A stretch of DNA of 64,000 nucleotides from Altericroceibacterium endophyticum (GTDB lineage: Bacteria; Pseudomonadota; Alphaproteobacteria; Sphingomonadales; Sphingomonadaceae). The number at the start of each line of letters is the position of its first letter. The first letter of the stretch is position 1. Below the pieces are notes generated by a model. The model was not told the DNA's origin, did not search any database, and saw only the letters and a list, made by a program, of their open reading frames with translations. Below are positions 26,764-34,906 of this stretch, piece after piece. The DNA is taken from assembly GCF_009827595.1 (NCBI RefSeq), contig NZ_WTYT01000002.1, positions 584,998 through 648,997 on the forward strand, in the 5' to 3' direction. The position numbers and the translations under genes are program-made.

Positions 26764-28248
26764 TTAATTGGGGCGCGTTGCCAGTGGCGGCAAGGGATGG
26801 AAGCCCCAGCTATTGGCCGCATAGCCTGTCAGGCCCCCACGAATGAGAGACCATCGCACAGGTTCACCAAAGGGAATAAAGATATTGGCAGCCGTCAGTT
26901 CCGCCTCTGCCTCTGCCAACAGCCCGGCCCGAAAGGCCGGATCCGGCTCGGCCAGCGAATCGGCCAGCCGCTGATCCGCCTCAGGTGAGCACAATCCGCG
27001 CTTCAATTTGCAACTGAACTGATTGAGGAACCAGCGCACACCGGCATAGCGCGCAGCGCGGTCCACCAGCACAAGATCTGCCTTGGCCGCATCATCTTCG
27101 CGCGACAGGACAATGCCCACTTCCGCCAATTGACCGGCCAGCTTATCAAAGAGTTTGGCGTATCCCGGTGCAGACGGAAGATAGATCGACAATTCTGCGA
27201 GCGCCCCCTCTGGCGCGTTGGATGGCATATCAGTCGCCCAGGCATCAATGCGGCGGCGCGCCTCCTGCTGCCGTTCCTCCATCGTCGCATCGGTCCAACG
27301 CTGCGCAATCGTGCCCAGATCTCCTTCCAGACCATTGGCAATGACCCGGGTGGACGCCAGCCATCCGCCAATGTTGAAATCCTGCATCAAGGCGCTGCGA
27401 TCTATTGCCATGGCCACAGCTTCGCGGCCTTCAGGACTGGCCAGCACGCCATCTGCCCGCTGCACCTGCAGCCCGAACAGCCCCAATGCCGGCTCCAGCC
27501 GGACTGTCCCGCGTGACAGTGGCCCGGTATCGACCAAAGGAAGGTCCCCCAGCGTCCCGCCCAGTACAATATCGGCATCGCCGTCGTAAAACCGCCGGAT
27601 GGCGGCATCTGCTGGCAAGAGATGAAGGGCAATCGGACGCAGCCCCTCATTCCAATCTTCCATCGGGGGAAGACCGCGCTGTTCCGGGGCGCGGAAAATC
27701 AACCGCATATCGCCATCCGATTGCATCAGCATCATCGGGCCCGTGGGATCTGATCCATGTGACAGCGCCATTTCCGGCTGGGCCAGCATCTGCAACAGAT
27801 TGGGCGTTGGTGATGAGAGACGAAATTCGATGACCCGTCCAGCCATCGCGCGCACTTCGGAAATAGCCGCCAGATCACGGCCAAGTGCGGATGACCGCAA
27901 GGCCCGCAGATTCTTGCGGATCGAGCGGCGCGCGCTGGCCGCGGTCAGTTCGCTGCCATCAGGCCACGTCCCTTCCCGCAAACGGAAAATATAGCTTTTC
28001 CCATCATCAGTGATGATCCAGCGATCGGCCAGCTCAGGCACAATCTCGCCATCTTCATCCAACCCGACAAGCCCGCTGGAAAGCGCGGCATAAACCGGCC
28101 GCAAGGCCTCGTCATAAGGCACGCTGGCAGTGTTGATCTCATTTTCGTTCGAAATGATCGCAACATCGACGGCACCGGTCTGCTGATTGCCGCAACTGCT
28201 GAGCAGAACACCCATGGAGAGCAGGCAAAAAGCGAGAAATCGGTGCAT
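26764..28248 (-). CDS. Family 5 (peptide/nickel-type) solute-binding lipoprotein
   Basis: A 494-residue periplasmic binding protein anchored by a lipid. The signal is MHRFLAFCLLSMGVLLSSC, with the lipobox cysteine at 19. SBP_bac_5 features include VYAALSSGLVGLDEDG, ELADRWIITDDGKSYIFRLR and GTWPDGSELTAASARRS. No ABC permease or ATPase gene is nearby, so it is either an orphan or works with transporter genes elsewhere. The frame extends to 28311 without a plausible signal. Confidence 0.85.
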   Translation of the reverse strand: MHRFLAFCLLSMGVLLSSCGNQQTGAVDVAIISNENEINTASVPYDEALRPVYAALSSGLVGLDEDGEIVPELADRWIITDDGKSYIFRLREGTWPDGSELTAASARRSIRKNLRALRSSALGRDLAAISEVRAMAGRVIEFRLSSPTPNLLQMLAQPEMALSHGSDPTGPMMLMQSDGDMRLIFRAPEQRGLPPMEDWNEGLRPIALHLLPADAAIRRFYDGDADIVLGGTLGDLPLVDTGPLSRGTVRLEPALGLFGLQVQRADGVLASPEGREAVAMAIDRSALMQDFNIGGWLASTRVIANGLEGDLGTIAQRWTDATMEERQQEARRRIDAWATDMPSNAPEGALAELSIYLPSAPGYAKLFDKLAGQLAEVGIVLSREDDAAKADLVLVDRAARYAGVRWFLNQFSCKLKRGLCSPEADQRLADSLAEPDPAFRAGLLAEAEAELTAANIFIPFGEPVRWSLIRGGLTGYAANSWGFHPLPPLATRPN

Positions 28249-28316
28249 AGACCAGCGGTAGGACGGCTTCCCGAAAGCCGCAATGGGGCAATGGGGCATT
28301 ACCGGGCGCACCGCGC

Positions 28317-28685
28317 CTAAATCTTGCGTAAAGTGCTGGGATCTTTTGGTTCGGTCTTGGGAGCCTTGTGGCTGTCGCGCAATTCGTGTGTGTGCGTGGT
28401 TCCTGCCGGCTGGCGGACAAGCTGGCTGTCGACCTCGTCTGCAAAGGCAATCCCGAACCGGTTTTCCTGCGTCCAGGCTACTGATCCTTCGACCCAGCCC
28501 ACATTGCGCAATTCCACGCTCACGTGTGCGCCGCGGACGACTTCCACCTCGCCTTCCGCCATCATGCCACCCTTGGACAAATTGCGGACCTTGACCCGGT
28601 GAGTTTCATCCCTGCCATCGACACGCAGCTGTGCGAGCAAGAACATGCTGTCCCGTCTCACCTGGCGTGTATCGACATCACTCAT
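28317..28685 (-). CDS. PilZ domain protein (putative c-di-GMP receptor)
   Basis: A 122-residue single-domain protein. The PilZ ligand motifs are both recognisable: RxxxR at residues 7-11 (RQVRR) and NxSxxG at 35-40 (NLSKGG). The C-terminal ~30 residues are charged and probably disordered. Likely binds cyclic di-GMP, but the output partner cannot be told from context. It lies between DksA and the solute-binding lipoprotein on the same strand. Confidence 0.85.
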   Translation of the reverse strand: MSDVDTRQVRRDSMFLLAQLRVDGRDETHRVKVRNLSKGGMMAEGEVEVVRGAHVSVELRNVGWVEGSVAWTQENRFGIAFADEVDSQLVRQPAGTTHTHELRDSHKAPKTEPKDPSTLRKI

Positions 28686-28820
28686 TGTATCAGCTCTAAT
28701 CCCGCTCGGCTCAGGGCAACAGACCTGCCCGATATCCTGCCTTACAACAAGATACCATGCCGCTAAATGGATAACGCATTATTAAGATCAACATGTTGAG
28801 ATGCAAAATTGCATCGCAAC

Positions 28821-29282
28821 TCAATCGTCTCGGGAGACTTTTTCGCGCTTTTCATGCGCCTGCTGCGCTTCCACCGTCATCGTGGCGATCGGGCGGGCCG
28901 TCAGACGATTAATGCCGATCGGATCGCCGCTGACTTCACACCAGCCATATTCTCCGGCATCGATTCGCCGCAGAGCAGAATCGATCTTGGAGATGAGCTT
29001 GCGCTGCCGGTCGCGGGTACGCAGCTCTATCCCCCAATCGGTTTCGCTGGATGCACGATCGTTCAGATCGGCGTCGCGAATGGGCCCTTCCTGCAGCGAT
29101 TGCAGCGTGCCTTCCGAAGCTTCCAGGATTGTCTTCTTCCACTGCAACAGCAGAACACGGAAATAATCGAGCTGGCGTTCGGACATATAGTCCTCATCCT
29201 CGCTCGGTGTGTAACTTCCATCGAGAGCTCGCCTCGCTTTGGCGAGAATGTCGATATCGTCACTCAGGATCGACGCCATCAA
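28821..29282 (-). CDS. dksA: DksA/TraR-type RNA polymerase-binding transcription factor
   Basis: Binds the RNA polymerase secondary channel and potentiates ppGpp. A 153-residue protein with a coiled-coil arm (LDYFRVLLLQWKKTILEA, NDRASSETDWGIELRTRDR) carrying the conserved acidic tip. The C-terminal zinc-finger region keeps only one cysteine (YGWCEVSGDPIG), and the other three positions are Ser, Ala and Thr-like. This is the cysteine-poor pattern I associate with alphaproteobacterial DksA. It stands alone with about 150 bases on either side. Confidence 0.9.
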   Translation of the reverse strand: MMASILSDDIDILAKARRALDGSYTPSEDEDYMSERQLDYFRVLLLQWKKTILEASEGTLQSLQEGPIRDADLNDRASSETDWGIELRTRDRQRKLISKIDSALRRIDAGEYGWCEVSGDPIGINRLTARPIATMTVEAQQAHEKREKVSRDD

Positions 29283-29431
29283 CGCTACTCCATTCAGTCA
29301 GCCCCAGTATTTCAGGCAGGAAACATGCCGTGGTGCGACGTGACCGGGCCTATAGGGGGACAAAAACGCACACACAAGCGCAATGACGCCAAAAACTGTG
29401 CTTCTGCCCAGATTTTATGGTTTGAAATATA

Positions 29432-30568
29432 CTAGTTACCTTTCCTGAACGGGGTGTGATCACCCAGTGTCATCTGGTCAATCGCCACACCTTCTCTTTC
29501 GCGCTCAAGAAAATCTTCAATAGCGAGTCGGAATTGCGGATCCGCAATCCAGTGCGCCGAATAGGTGGTAACCGGCTCATATCCACGGGCCAGCTTGTGC
29601 CCTCCTTGCGCACCAGCCTCGACGCGCGAAAGGCCCCGCTCAAGCGCCGCATCAATCGCCTGATAATAACACAGTTCGAAATGTAGAAAGGGCTTGTCCA
29701 CCACGCAGCCCCAATAGCGCCCGAACAGCGTTTCCGTGCCGATAAAGTTCAGCGCCCCGGCGATCGGATAGCCATCCTGATAGGCCAGCACCATCAGGAT
29801 CTGCTCTCCCATGCGCTTGCTCATCAGATCAAATGCCGTGCGAGTGAGGTAAGGCGTACCCCATTTGCGCGCACCGGTATTCTGATAGAATTGCCAGAAC
29901 GCATCCCACACGTCCGCCGTCAGATCAGCGCCGGTCAGATGGCGAATCGTTACGCCATCCTGCGCCGCCTTCCGCTCCTTGCGCACAGCCTTGCGCTTGC
30001 GCGATGCCAAGGCATCCAGAAAGCCATCAAAATCGCCATAATCACGGTTTTCCCAATGGAATTGCGTATCGGTGCGGATCAGCCAATCCGCTTCTTCGAA
30101 CAGAGAGACCTGATCAGGCTCAATGAAGGTTGCATGGGCGGAGGAAAATCCCTGTCTTTCGCACAAAGTCTGCGCCGCCTGCAGCAGCGGGGCCGCATAG
30201 ATCGGATCAGACAGCAGCATCCGCGGGCCGGTAGCCGGGGTAAAAGGCACGGCAATCTGTAATTTTGGATAATATTCGCCGCCGGCCCGGTGCCATGCAT
30301 CCGCCCAGGCATAATCGAACACATATTCTCCCTGGCTATGCCCCTTGAGATAGGCCGGCAAAGCAGCCCGCAGCCCGCCCCCGCCATCTTCGATGACAAT
30401 CGGTGCGGGAGCCCACCCCGTATCACCGCCGACGCTTTCGGAATCCTCAAGCGAGGTCAAAAAAGCATGAGAAAGGAAAGGGTTAGCATTTCCAGCCAGC
30501 CTGTCCCAATCCTCGGCGGACACCGAGCCAACCGAGGGAAGTATACGCGCGTGGAGATTTTCAGCCAT
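29432..30568 (-). CDS. FemAB-like GNAT acyltransferase (DUF482 type)
   Basis: A 378-residue protein of the peptidogalycan/FemAB-like family. Conserved blocks include NPFLSHAFLTSLEDS near the start, LASRKRKAVRKERKAA, FWQFYQNTGARKWGTPYL and the C-terminal GAQGGHKLARGYEPV. The substrate is unknown. Start 30568 lies 29 bases after the preceding phosphodiesterase stop. The frame is open to 30640, which would overlap that gene. Last member of the DUF3572-HAD-RidA-GDPD run. Confidence 0.82.
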   Translation of the reverse strand: MAENLHARILPSVGSVSAEDWDRLAGNANPFLSHAFLTSLEDSESVGGDTGWAPAPIVIEDGGGGLRAALPAYLKGHSQGEYVFDYAWADAWHRAGGEYYPKLQIAVPFTPATGPRMLLSDPIYAAPLLQAAQTLCERQGFSSAHATFIEPDQVSLFEEADWLIRTDTQFHWENRDYGDFDGFLDALASRKRKAVRKERKAAQDGVTIRHLTGADLTADVWDAFWQFYQNTGARKWGTPYLTRTAFDLMSKRMGEQILMVLAYQDGYPIAGALNFIGTETLFGRYWGCVVDKPFLHFELCYYQAIDAALERGLSRVEAGAQGGHKLARGYEPVTTYSAHWIADPQFRLAIEDFLEREREGVAIDQMTLGDHTPFRKGN

Positions 30569-30596
30569 CTGGTGCAAGCTAAAGGAAACGTGCCCT

Positions 30597-31367
30597 TTAT
30601 GCGAGGCCTTCTCCTTCGGCGATGCAGCCATCGGCTTCATGCCGGGCGGTCTCGCGCAGTGCGGGGGAGCGCACTGTCCAGCTTAACAAAGGTATTCCGC
30701 GTTTGCGCTGCTTGCGCGCAAAAGAACTAGGCAAATCACGAATATCATAGGCCAGAAAATGTGGCATGGCCCGTCTTAGCGCACGATAACGCCGGATGGT
30801 GGCAGAATAGGTGCGCGCATTTTCTTCGCTCAGAACGAGACCACGACACGTGTCAGGAGAATAGCGCCAGAACCAGCGGCTGACCCGCGGATCGAAGCTC
30901 ATCACCGCGCAATGCCCGCGATACCCTTCCAATTCGCGGCGAACGGCCAGACAAAGCGGCTCCACCCGGCTATTTGCAGGGCTTTTCAGCTCGATCAGAA
31001 TCGGCACCGCGCCATCCACGCATTGCAACATTTGTCCGAGCGTAGGAATTGTATCGCGCGGCCCAACCAGCACCTTGGAAAGCTGCTTTGCCGAAAGCCT
31101 CGAAACCCGCTCCGGACGATCCGCCAGACGGGTAAGCGTCTCATCGTGGAAGACCATCGCCAGGCCGTCAGCGCTCAGCCGCACATCGCATTCGATACCC
31201 AATCCGCGATCCATGGCAGATTGGAACGCGCTCAGCGTGTTTTCGACACGTCCAAGACCGTGCAGGCCGCGATGGGTGTAATCCTGCGCCGTCAGCCAAT
31301 CGAAATGATCAGCCAACGGCAGGGGCGCAAGCCAGGAATTAAGCGTCCGCCAGAGCAAAGATACCAT
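30597..31367 (-). CDS. Glycerophosphodiester phosphodiesterase
   Basis: Hydrolyses glycerophosphodiesters to glycerol-3-phosphate. 256 residues from 31367 (MVSLLWRTLNSWL). The GDPD motifs are HRGLHG, VENTLSAFQ, ECDVRLSADGLAMVFHDETL and IELKSP. No signal peptide is evident beyond a weakly hydrophobic N-terminus, so location is uncertain. Its start overlaps the ridA-like stop by about 29 bases, with GAGGTGG next to the ATG. Confidence 0.88.
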   Translation of the reverse strand: MVSLLWRTLNSWLAPLPLADHFDWLTAQDYTHRGLHGLGRVENTLSAFQSAMDRGLGIECDVRLSADGLAMVFHDETLTRLADRPERVSRLSAKQLSKVLVGPRDTIPTLGQMLQCVDGAVPILIELKSPANSRVEPLCLAVRRELEGYRGHCAVMSFDPRVSRWFWRYSPDTCRGLVLSEENARTYSATIRRYRALRRAMPHFLAYDIRDLPSSFARKQRKRGIPLLSWTVRSPALRETARHEADGCIAEGEGLA

Positions 31368-31800
31368 CCACCTCGACCGCAGCCCCCAGAGGCAGTGCAG
31401 CGACGCCAACCGCCGCCCGAGCATGACGGCCCTTATCGCCAAACACATCAATCATCAGATCGGACACGCCATTGGCCACTTTCGGCTGATCGGTAAAATC
31501 GGGCGTAGAATTGACGAATGCGCCCAGCTTGACCACGCGCACGACCTTGTCGAGCGGGATCATGGCCTGTTTAAGCTGTGCCAGCAGCATCAGGCCGCAG
31601 GCCCGCGCCGCTTCCATCCCTTCTTCGAGCGAGACATTCTCCCCCAGTCGCCCGGTCATCAATTCGCCATCACGAAAGGGAAGCTGGCCCGAAACATGAG
31701 CATAACCGCCCGACACAACCACGGGAACATAGCTGGCAACCGGAGCGGCTGCTTCGGGAAGGATAATTCCCTGTTGCTCGAGGCGCACTTCTATCGTCAT
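31339..31800 (-). CDS. RidA family protein
   Basis: A 153-residue member of the YjgF/YER057c/UK114 family. Family features: the opening VVVSGGYAHVSGQLPF, VVRVVKLGAFVNSTPDF and the end GRHARAAVGVAALPLGAAVEVDG (only its core AAVGVAALPLG is invariant). The arginine typical of deaminating RidA is not clearly in place, so I do not call it a 2-iminobutanoate deaminase. Start 31800 has GGAGAAG upstream, and its ATG overlaps the HAD gene stop (ATGA). Confidence 0.85.
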   Translation of the reverse strand: MTIEVRLEQQGIILPEAAAPVASYVPVVVSGGYAHVSGQLPFRDGELMTGRLGENVSLEEGMEAARACGLMLLAQLKQAMIPLDKVVRVVKLGAFVNSTPDFTDQPKVANGVSDLMIDVFGDKGRHARAAVGVAALPLGAAVEVDGIFALADA

Positions 31801-32426
31801 TTGCTTTCTTCTCCATGAAGCGTCTGGCGAAGCCATGGCAAGGCATCCGCCCAATTATCAATGCGGGCATGCGCATGACCTGCCTCCAATGCGCAGGGCA
31901 CATGCGGCGCGATGGCCGGCTCACCGCAAAAATGGAGCCGGGTAATATGCGGAGCAACTTCCGACGCAGACTTATGATGCACGGCGAGATCGTCGATAAA
32001 CACGGCGCGCTGCGCACCATATTCCTCCACGATTCGTTTCAGCGCCTCCCCTTTCGGGCCCTGATTGGTAAAGACCGGTGCATCAATACCGTGGTCGCGT
32101 AGCTGCTGCTTGCGCGCGGCATTATGCTTGTCGCCCAGATTGGTCAGCACCACGACATCGGCGTCCTGCCGCAATTCATTGATGGCATTTACGGCACCGG
32201 CAATCGGTGTCTGCCGATGCATCTCGGTGTCGAAAAAACGGTCGAGATAGGAAAAGATCTCCTTTTCCGTCAGCGCTTCGCCATCAGCACGGGTCATGGA
32301 TTGCACGAAAGGCCGCCCGCGCAATTGGAAATCGATCGCATGGTCCTCATCCAGCCATTGGCGGAAGTGCTGCACCATATGCAGCAGAACTTCGTCGCAA
32401 TCGGTAATCACCAGAGGTCGTGTCAT
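31797..32426 (-). CDS. HAD superfamily hydrolase
   Basis: A 209-residue phosphatase-like protein. HAD motif I is DCDEV (VITDCDEVLL) and motif II is VVLTN. The Lys region and motif IV (AVFIDDLAVHH) follow. The acid in the second position of motif I suggests phosphohydrolase activity. Substrate unknown. The start at 32426 overlaps the DUF3572 stop by 4 bases, and its own stop overlaps the RidA start by 4. Confidence 0.85.
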   Translation of the reverse strand: MTRPLVITDCDEVLLHMVQHFRQWLDEDHAIDFQLRGRPFVQSMTRADGEALTEKEIFSYLDRFFDTEMHRQTPIAGAVNAINELRQDADVVVLTNLGDKHNAARKQQLRDHGIDAPVFTNQGPKGEALKRIVEEYGAQRAVFIDDLAVHHKSASEVAPHITRLHFCGEPAIAPHVPCALEAGHAHARIDNWADALPWLRQTLHGEESK

Positions 32427-32707
32427 TGGGCCAGCCCTTCGCGTGCCTGAACTATCGTGGCAGGTTCTATTTCCAATGCTTCGGCCGCAGCCAGCAAGTC
32501 GGGTTCGTGCCCGCACAGGAAATCCAGCACTGCCTGCTGCGTCACCTGGTCATCCAATCCGCCGCGCAACACGTCCGGTGTCAGCCCGGTCAGCGCCATA
32601 AAGCGATGCGCCCGATCATCATCGGACAGCACCCAGGCCAGCGCCTGAAGCGCAATGACGGAATTGTCCTTAACAAAATGGCCAAATTTGGTAATAATTG
32701 CTCTCAA
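32423..32707 (-). CDS. DUF3572 family protein
   Basis: A 94-residue helical protein: NSVIALQALAWVLSDDD, RFMALTGLTPDVLRGGL and AVLDFLCGHEPDLLAAAEAL. The family is found next to divK in many Alphaproteobacteria, and here it is divergent from divK across 69 bases. Function unknown; the placement hints at a link with cell-cycle signalling (inference). Confidence 0.85.
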   Translation of the reverse strand: MRAIITKFGHFVKDNSVIALQALAWVLSDDDRAHRFMALTGLTPDVLRGGLDDQVTQQAVLDFLCGHEPDLLAAAEALEIEPATIVQAREGLAQ

Positions 32708-32776
32708 CCGATTTTTGCAGCGAAGTGAAATGCTGTCGCCTCTGCCGCCAAAGCGGAAGAGTTTCTGGGGGGTCCA

Positions 32777-33178
32777 ATGGCGAAACGCGTGCTGGTTGTC
32801 GAGGATAACGATCTTAATCGCAAGCTGTTCTGCGATGTTTTGCGAGCGAGTGGGTTTGAGGCTGAACCAGTTGCACGAGGTGACGAGGCCGTGGCCCGCG
32901 CGCGCGCTTTCATGCCGGATCTGGTGATCATGGATATTCAGCTGCAGGATATTTCCGGGCTGGATCTGATTGCCGAACTCAAGGATGATCAGACCTTGTG
33001 CGATGTGCCCGTGCTGGCTGTCACAGCCTATGCCGGCAAGGGCGACGAACAGCGGATTCGTGATGTCGGGGCGGAGGGTTATCTATCCAAACCTGTATCG
33101 CTCGGCCCCTTCATGAATACGGTGAAAGGGCTCATGGATTCGGCGATTGGAGTGCAAGCCAGCGCCGCCCACGCTTGA
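32777..33178 (+). CDS. divK: Single-domain response regulator DivK
   Basis: Cell-fate phosphosignalling protein that in Caulobacter acts on DivL and CckA upstream of CtrA. 133 residues, a receiver domain alone. Phosphoacceptor Asp53 (LVIMDIQLQDISG), the acidic pocket VVEDND, the Thr/Ala switch (LAVTAYAGKGDE) and Lys in YLSKP. DUF3572 is divergent, as in other alphas. GGGGG precedes the ATG. pleD, often found next to divK, is absent here. Confidence 0.93.
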   Translation: MAKRVLVVEDNDLNRKLFCDVLRASGFEAEPVARGDEAVARARAFMPDLVIMDIQLQDISGLDLIAELKDDQTLCDVPVLAVTAYAGKGDEQRIRDVGAEGYLSKPVSLGPFMNTVKGLMDSAIGVQASAAHA

Positions 33179-33232
33179 CAATCACCCCATATCGCCGCTT
33201 TTGCGCCGCATTCCGTAGTTAGGAGTGCCTTT

Positions 33233-33475
33233 ATGGACCGCGTAGACATAGACACCCGCATTCGTTCTCTGATCGAGCCTTTCAACAAAAAGGGCGTGGA
33301 GATCAGCGATAGCACCACCTTTGCCACCGATCTCGAGTTTGACAGCCTCACGGTGATGGATTTCGTGGCCGCGATTGAGGACGAATTCGACATCATCATT
33401 TCCATGAACCAGCAGGCTGAAATCGAAAATTACGGCCAGTTGGTGGACGCCGTCTGCAAACTGCAGAACGACTGA
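33233..33475 (+). CDS. Acyl carrier protein dedicated to sphingolipid synthesis
   Basis: An 80-residue ACP. The phosphopantetheine attachment serine is in EFDSLTVMDFV. It lies 15 bases before the serine palmitoyltransferase gene, so it most likely presents the acyl-ACP used for sphingoid base formation, as reported for AcpR in Caulobacter (from memory). A good Shine-Dalgarno (TTAGGAG) is about 8 bases upstream. Confidence 0.9.
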   Translation: MDRVDIDTRIRSLIEPFNKKGVEISDSTTFATDLEFDSLTVMDFVAAIEDEFDIIISMNQQAEIENYGQLVDAVCKLQND

Positions 33476-33490
33476 TTCGAGACATATTCT

Positions 33491-34741
33491 ATGAGCGAAG
33501 GTATCAACCAATCTGATCAGCCGGTGGCACGCGAAGGCGATGCACCGGACCTGTTTTCAAAGTTTGATCCCCTGATCAAACAGCGTGCCGATTTGCTGGC
33601 GAGCGGGATTGAAGACCCCTTCAGCCTGGTGATGGAGCGGGTGCTTTCCCCCACGCAGGCCATCTGCAATGGCCGCGAGACGATTCTGCTCGGCACCTAC
33701 AATTACATGGGCATGACCTTCGATCCCGATGTGGTCGAATCAGGTAAGCAGGCACTGGCTGATTTTGGATCAGGCACCACGGGCAGCAGGGTTCTCAATG
33801 GCACTTATCAGGGCCACCGCGAATGCGAGGATGCGCTGAAGGAATTCTATGGCATGGATCATGCCATGGTCTTTTCCACGGGCTATCAGGCCAATCTGGG
33901 GATCATTTCCACAATCGCGGGCAAAGGCGATTACGTCGTTCTCGATATCGATAGCCACGCCTCGATCTGGGATGGCTGTGCGCTGGGCAATGCCGAAATC
34001 GTGCCCTTCAAGCATAATGACATTGAAGCGATGGAAAAACGCCTCAAGCGGATTCCTGAAGGCGCTGGCAAGCTGGTCGTGCTCGAAGGCGTCTATTCCA
34101 TGCTGGGCGATATTGCCCCGCTGAAGGAAATGATCGCCATCGCCAAACGCCACGGCGCGATGGTGTTGGTCGACGAAGCACATTCCATGGGCTTTATCGG
34201 CGAAAATGGCCGCGGCGTGGCCGAAGATCAGGGCGTGATGGACGATGTCGATTTCATCATCGGCACCTTCTCCAAATCAGTCGGCACTGTTGGCGGTTTC
34301 TGCGTTTCGAACCATCCGAAATTTGAAATCATGCGGCTGGTGTGCCGGCCTTATGTCTTCACCGCCAGCCTGCCGCCCAGCGTAGTCGCAACTGCGGCCA
34401 CCAGCATTCGCAAGCTGATGCATAATGCGGATAAGCGCGCCCATTTGTGGGAAAATTCGCGCAAGCTGCATAAGGGACTGAAAGAGCGCGGCTTTACATT
34501 GGGCACTGACGTACCGCAAAGCGCGATCGTGGCCGTGATCATGCCTGATCTGGAACGCGGCGCCGCCATGTGGGAAGCACTGCTGACAGAAGGCCTGTAT
34601 GTGAATCTGGCCCGGCCCCCGGCAACCCCGGCCAATATGACCCTGCTGCGCTGCTCGCTTTGCGCTGAACATACGAGCGAACAGGTCGACACGATCCTGG
34701 GCATGTTCGAACGCGCCGGAAAAGCGATCGGAATTATTTGA
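33491..34741 (+). CDS. spt: Serine palmitoyltransferase
   Basis: Soluble PLP enzyme condensing serine with an acyl thioester to 3-ketosphinganine, the first step of sphingolipid synthesis. 416 residues, close to the 420-residue Sphingomonas enzyme. PLP lysine is Lys262 (GTFSKSVG). The ring-stacking His156 is in DSHASIW, and the cofactor pocket is VDEAHSMG. Distinguished from KBL/BioF by the N-terminal DPFSLVMERVLSPTQ and LLGTYNYMG. Forms an operon with the upstream ACP. Confidence 0.93.
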   Translation: MSEGINQSDQPVAREGDAPDLFSKFDPLIKQRADLLASGIEDPFSLVMERVLSPTQAICNGRETILLGTYNYMGMTFDPDVVESGKQALADFGSGTTGSRVLNGTYQGHRECEDALKEFYGMDHAMVFSTGYQANLGIISTIAGKGDYVVLDIDSHASIWDGCALGNAEIVPFKHNDIEAMEKRLKRIPEGAGKLVVLEGVYSMLGDIAPLKEMIAIAKRHGAMVLVDEAHSMGFIGENGRGVAEDQGVMDDVDFIIGTFSKSVGTVGGFCVSNHPKFEIMRLVCRPYVFTASLPPSVVATAATSIRKLMHNADKRAHLWENSRKLHKGLKERGFTLGTDVPQSAIVAVIMPDLERGAAMWEALLTEGLYVNLARPPATPANMTLLRCSLCAEHTSEQVDTILGMFERAGKAIGII

Positions 34742-34811
34742 TATCACCGCCAAGTGCGGATGATTTACCCATAGGCGGACGACAATGTGCGTTCAACCGA
34801 AGCTGATGGCA

Positions 34812-34851
34812 GCCTCCTGCTTGTGACATTCGCGTGTCACAAACAGGAGGC
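34812..34851. repeat. Long imperfect inverted repeat after spt
   Basis: Left arm GCCTCCTGCTTGTGAC (34812-34827), 8-base loop, right arm GTCACAAACAGGAGGC (34836-34851). 15 of 16 positions pair. No T run follows, so it is not a standard intrinsic terminator. It lies 70 bases after the spt stop and 55 bases before the metallophosphoesterase start. Confidence 0.8.
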
Positions 34852-34906
34852 AGGTCCGGCCTCGAAACATGCGCCCCTGCCCATGTCCCGATTTCCGGAG
34901 AGCTTT

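Noticed and set aside
34820..34843. CRP/FNR-like site TGTGA...TCACA
   Set aside because: The spacer is 10 bases instead of 6, and the motif is part of the longer hairpin.
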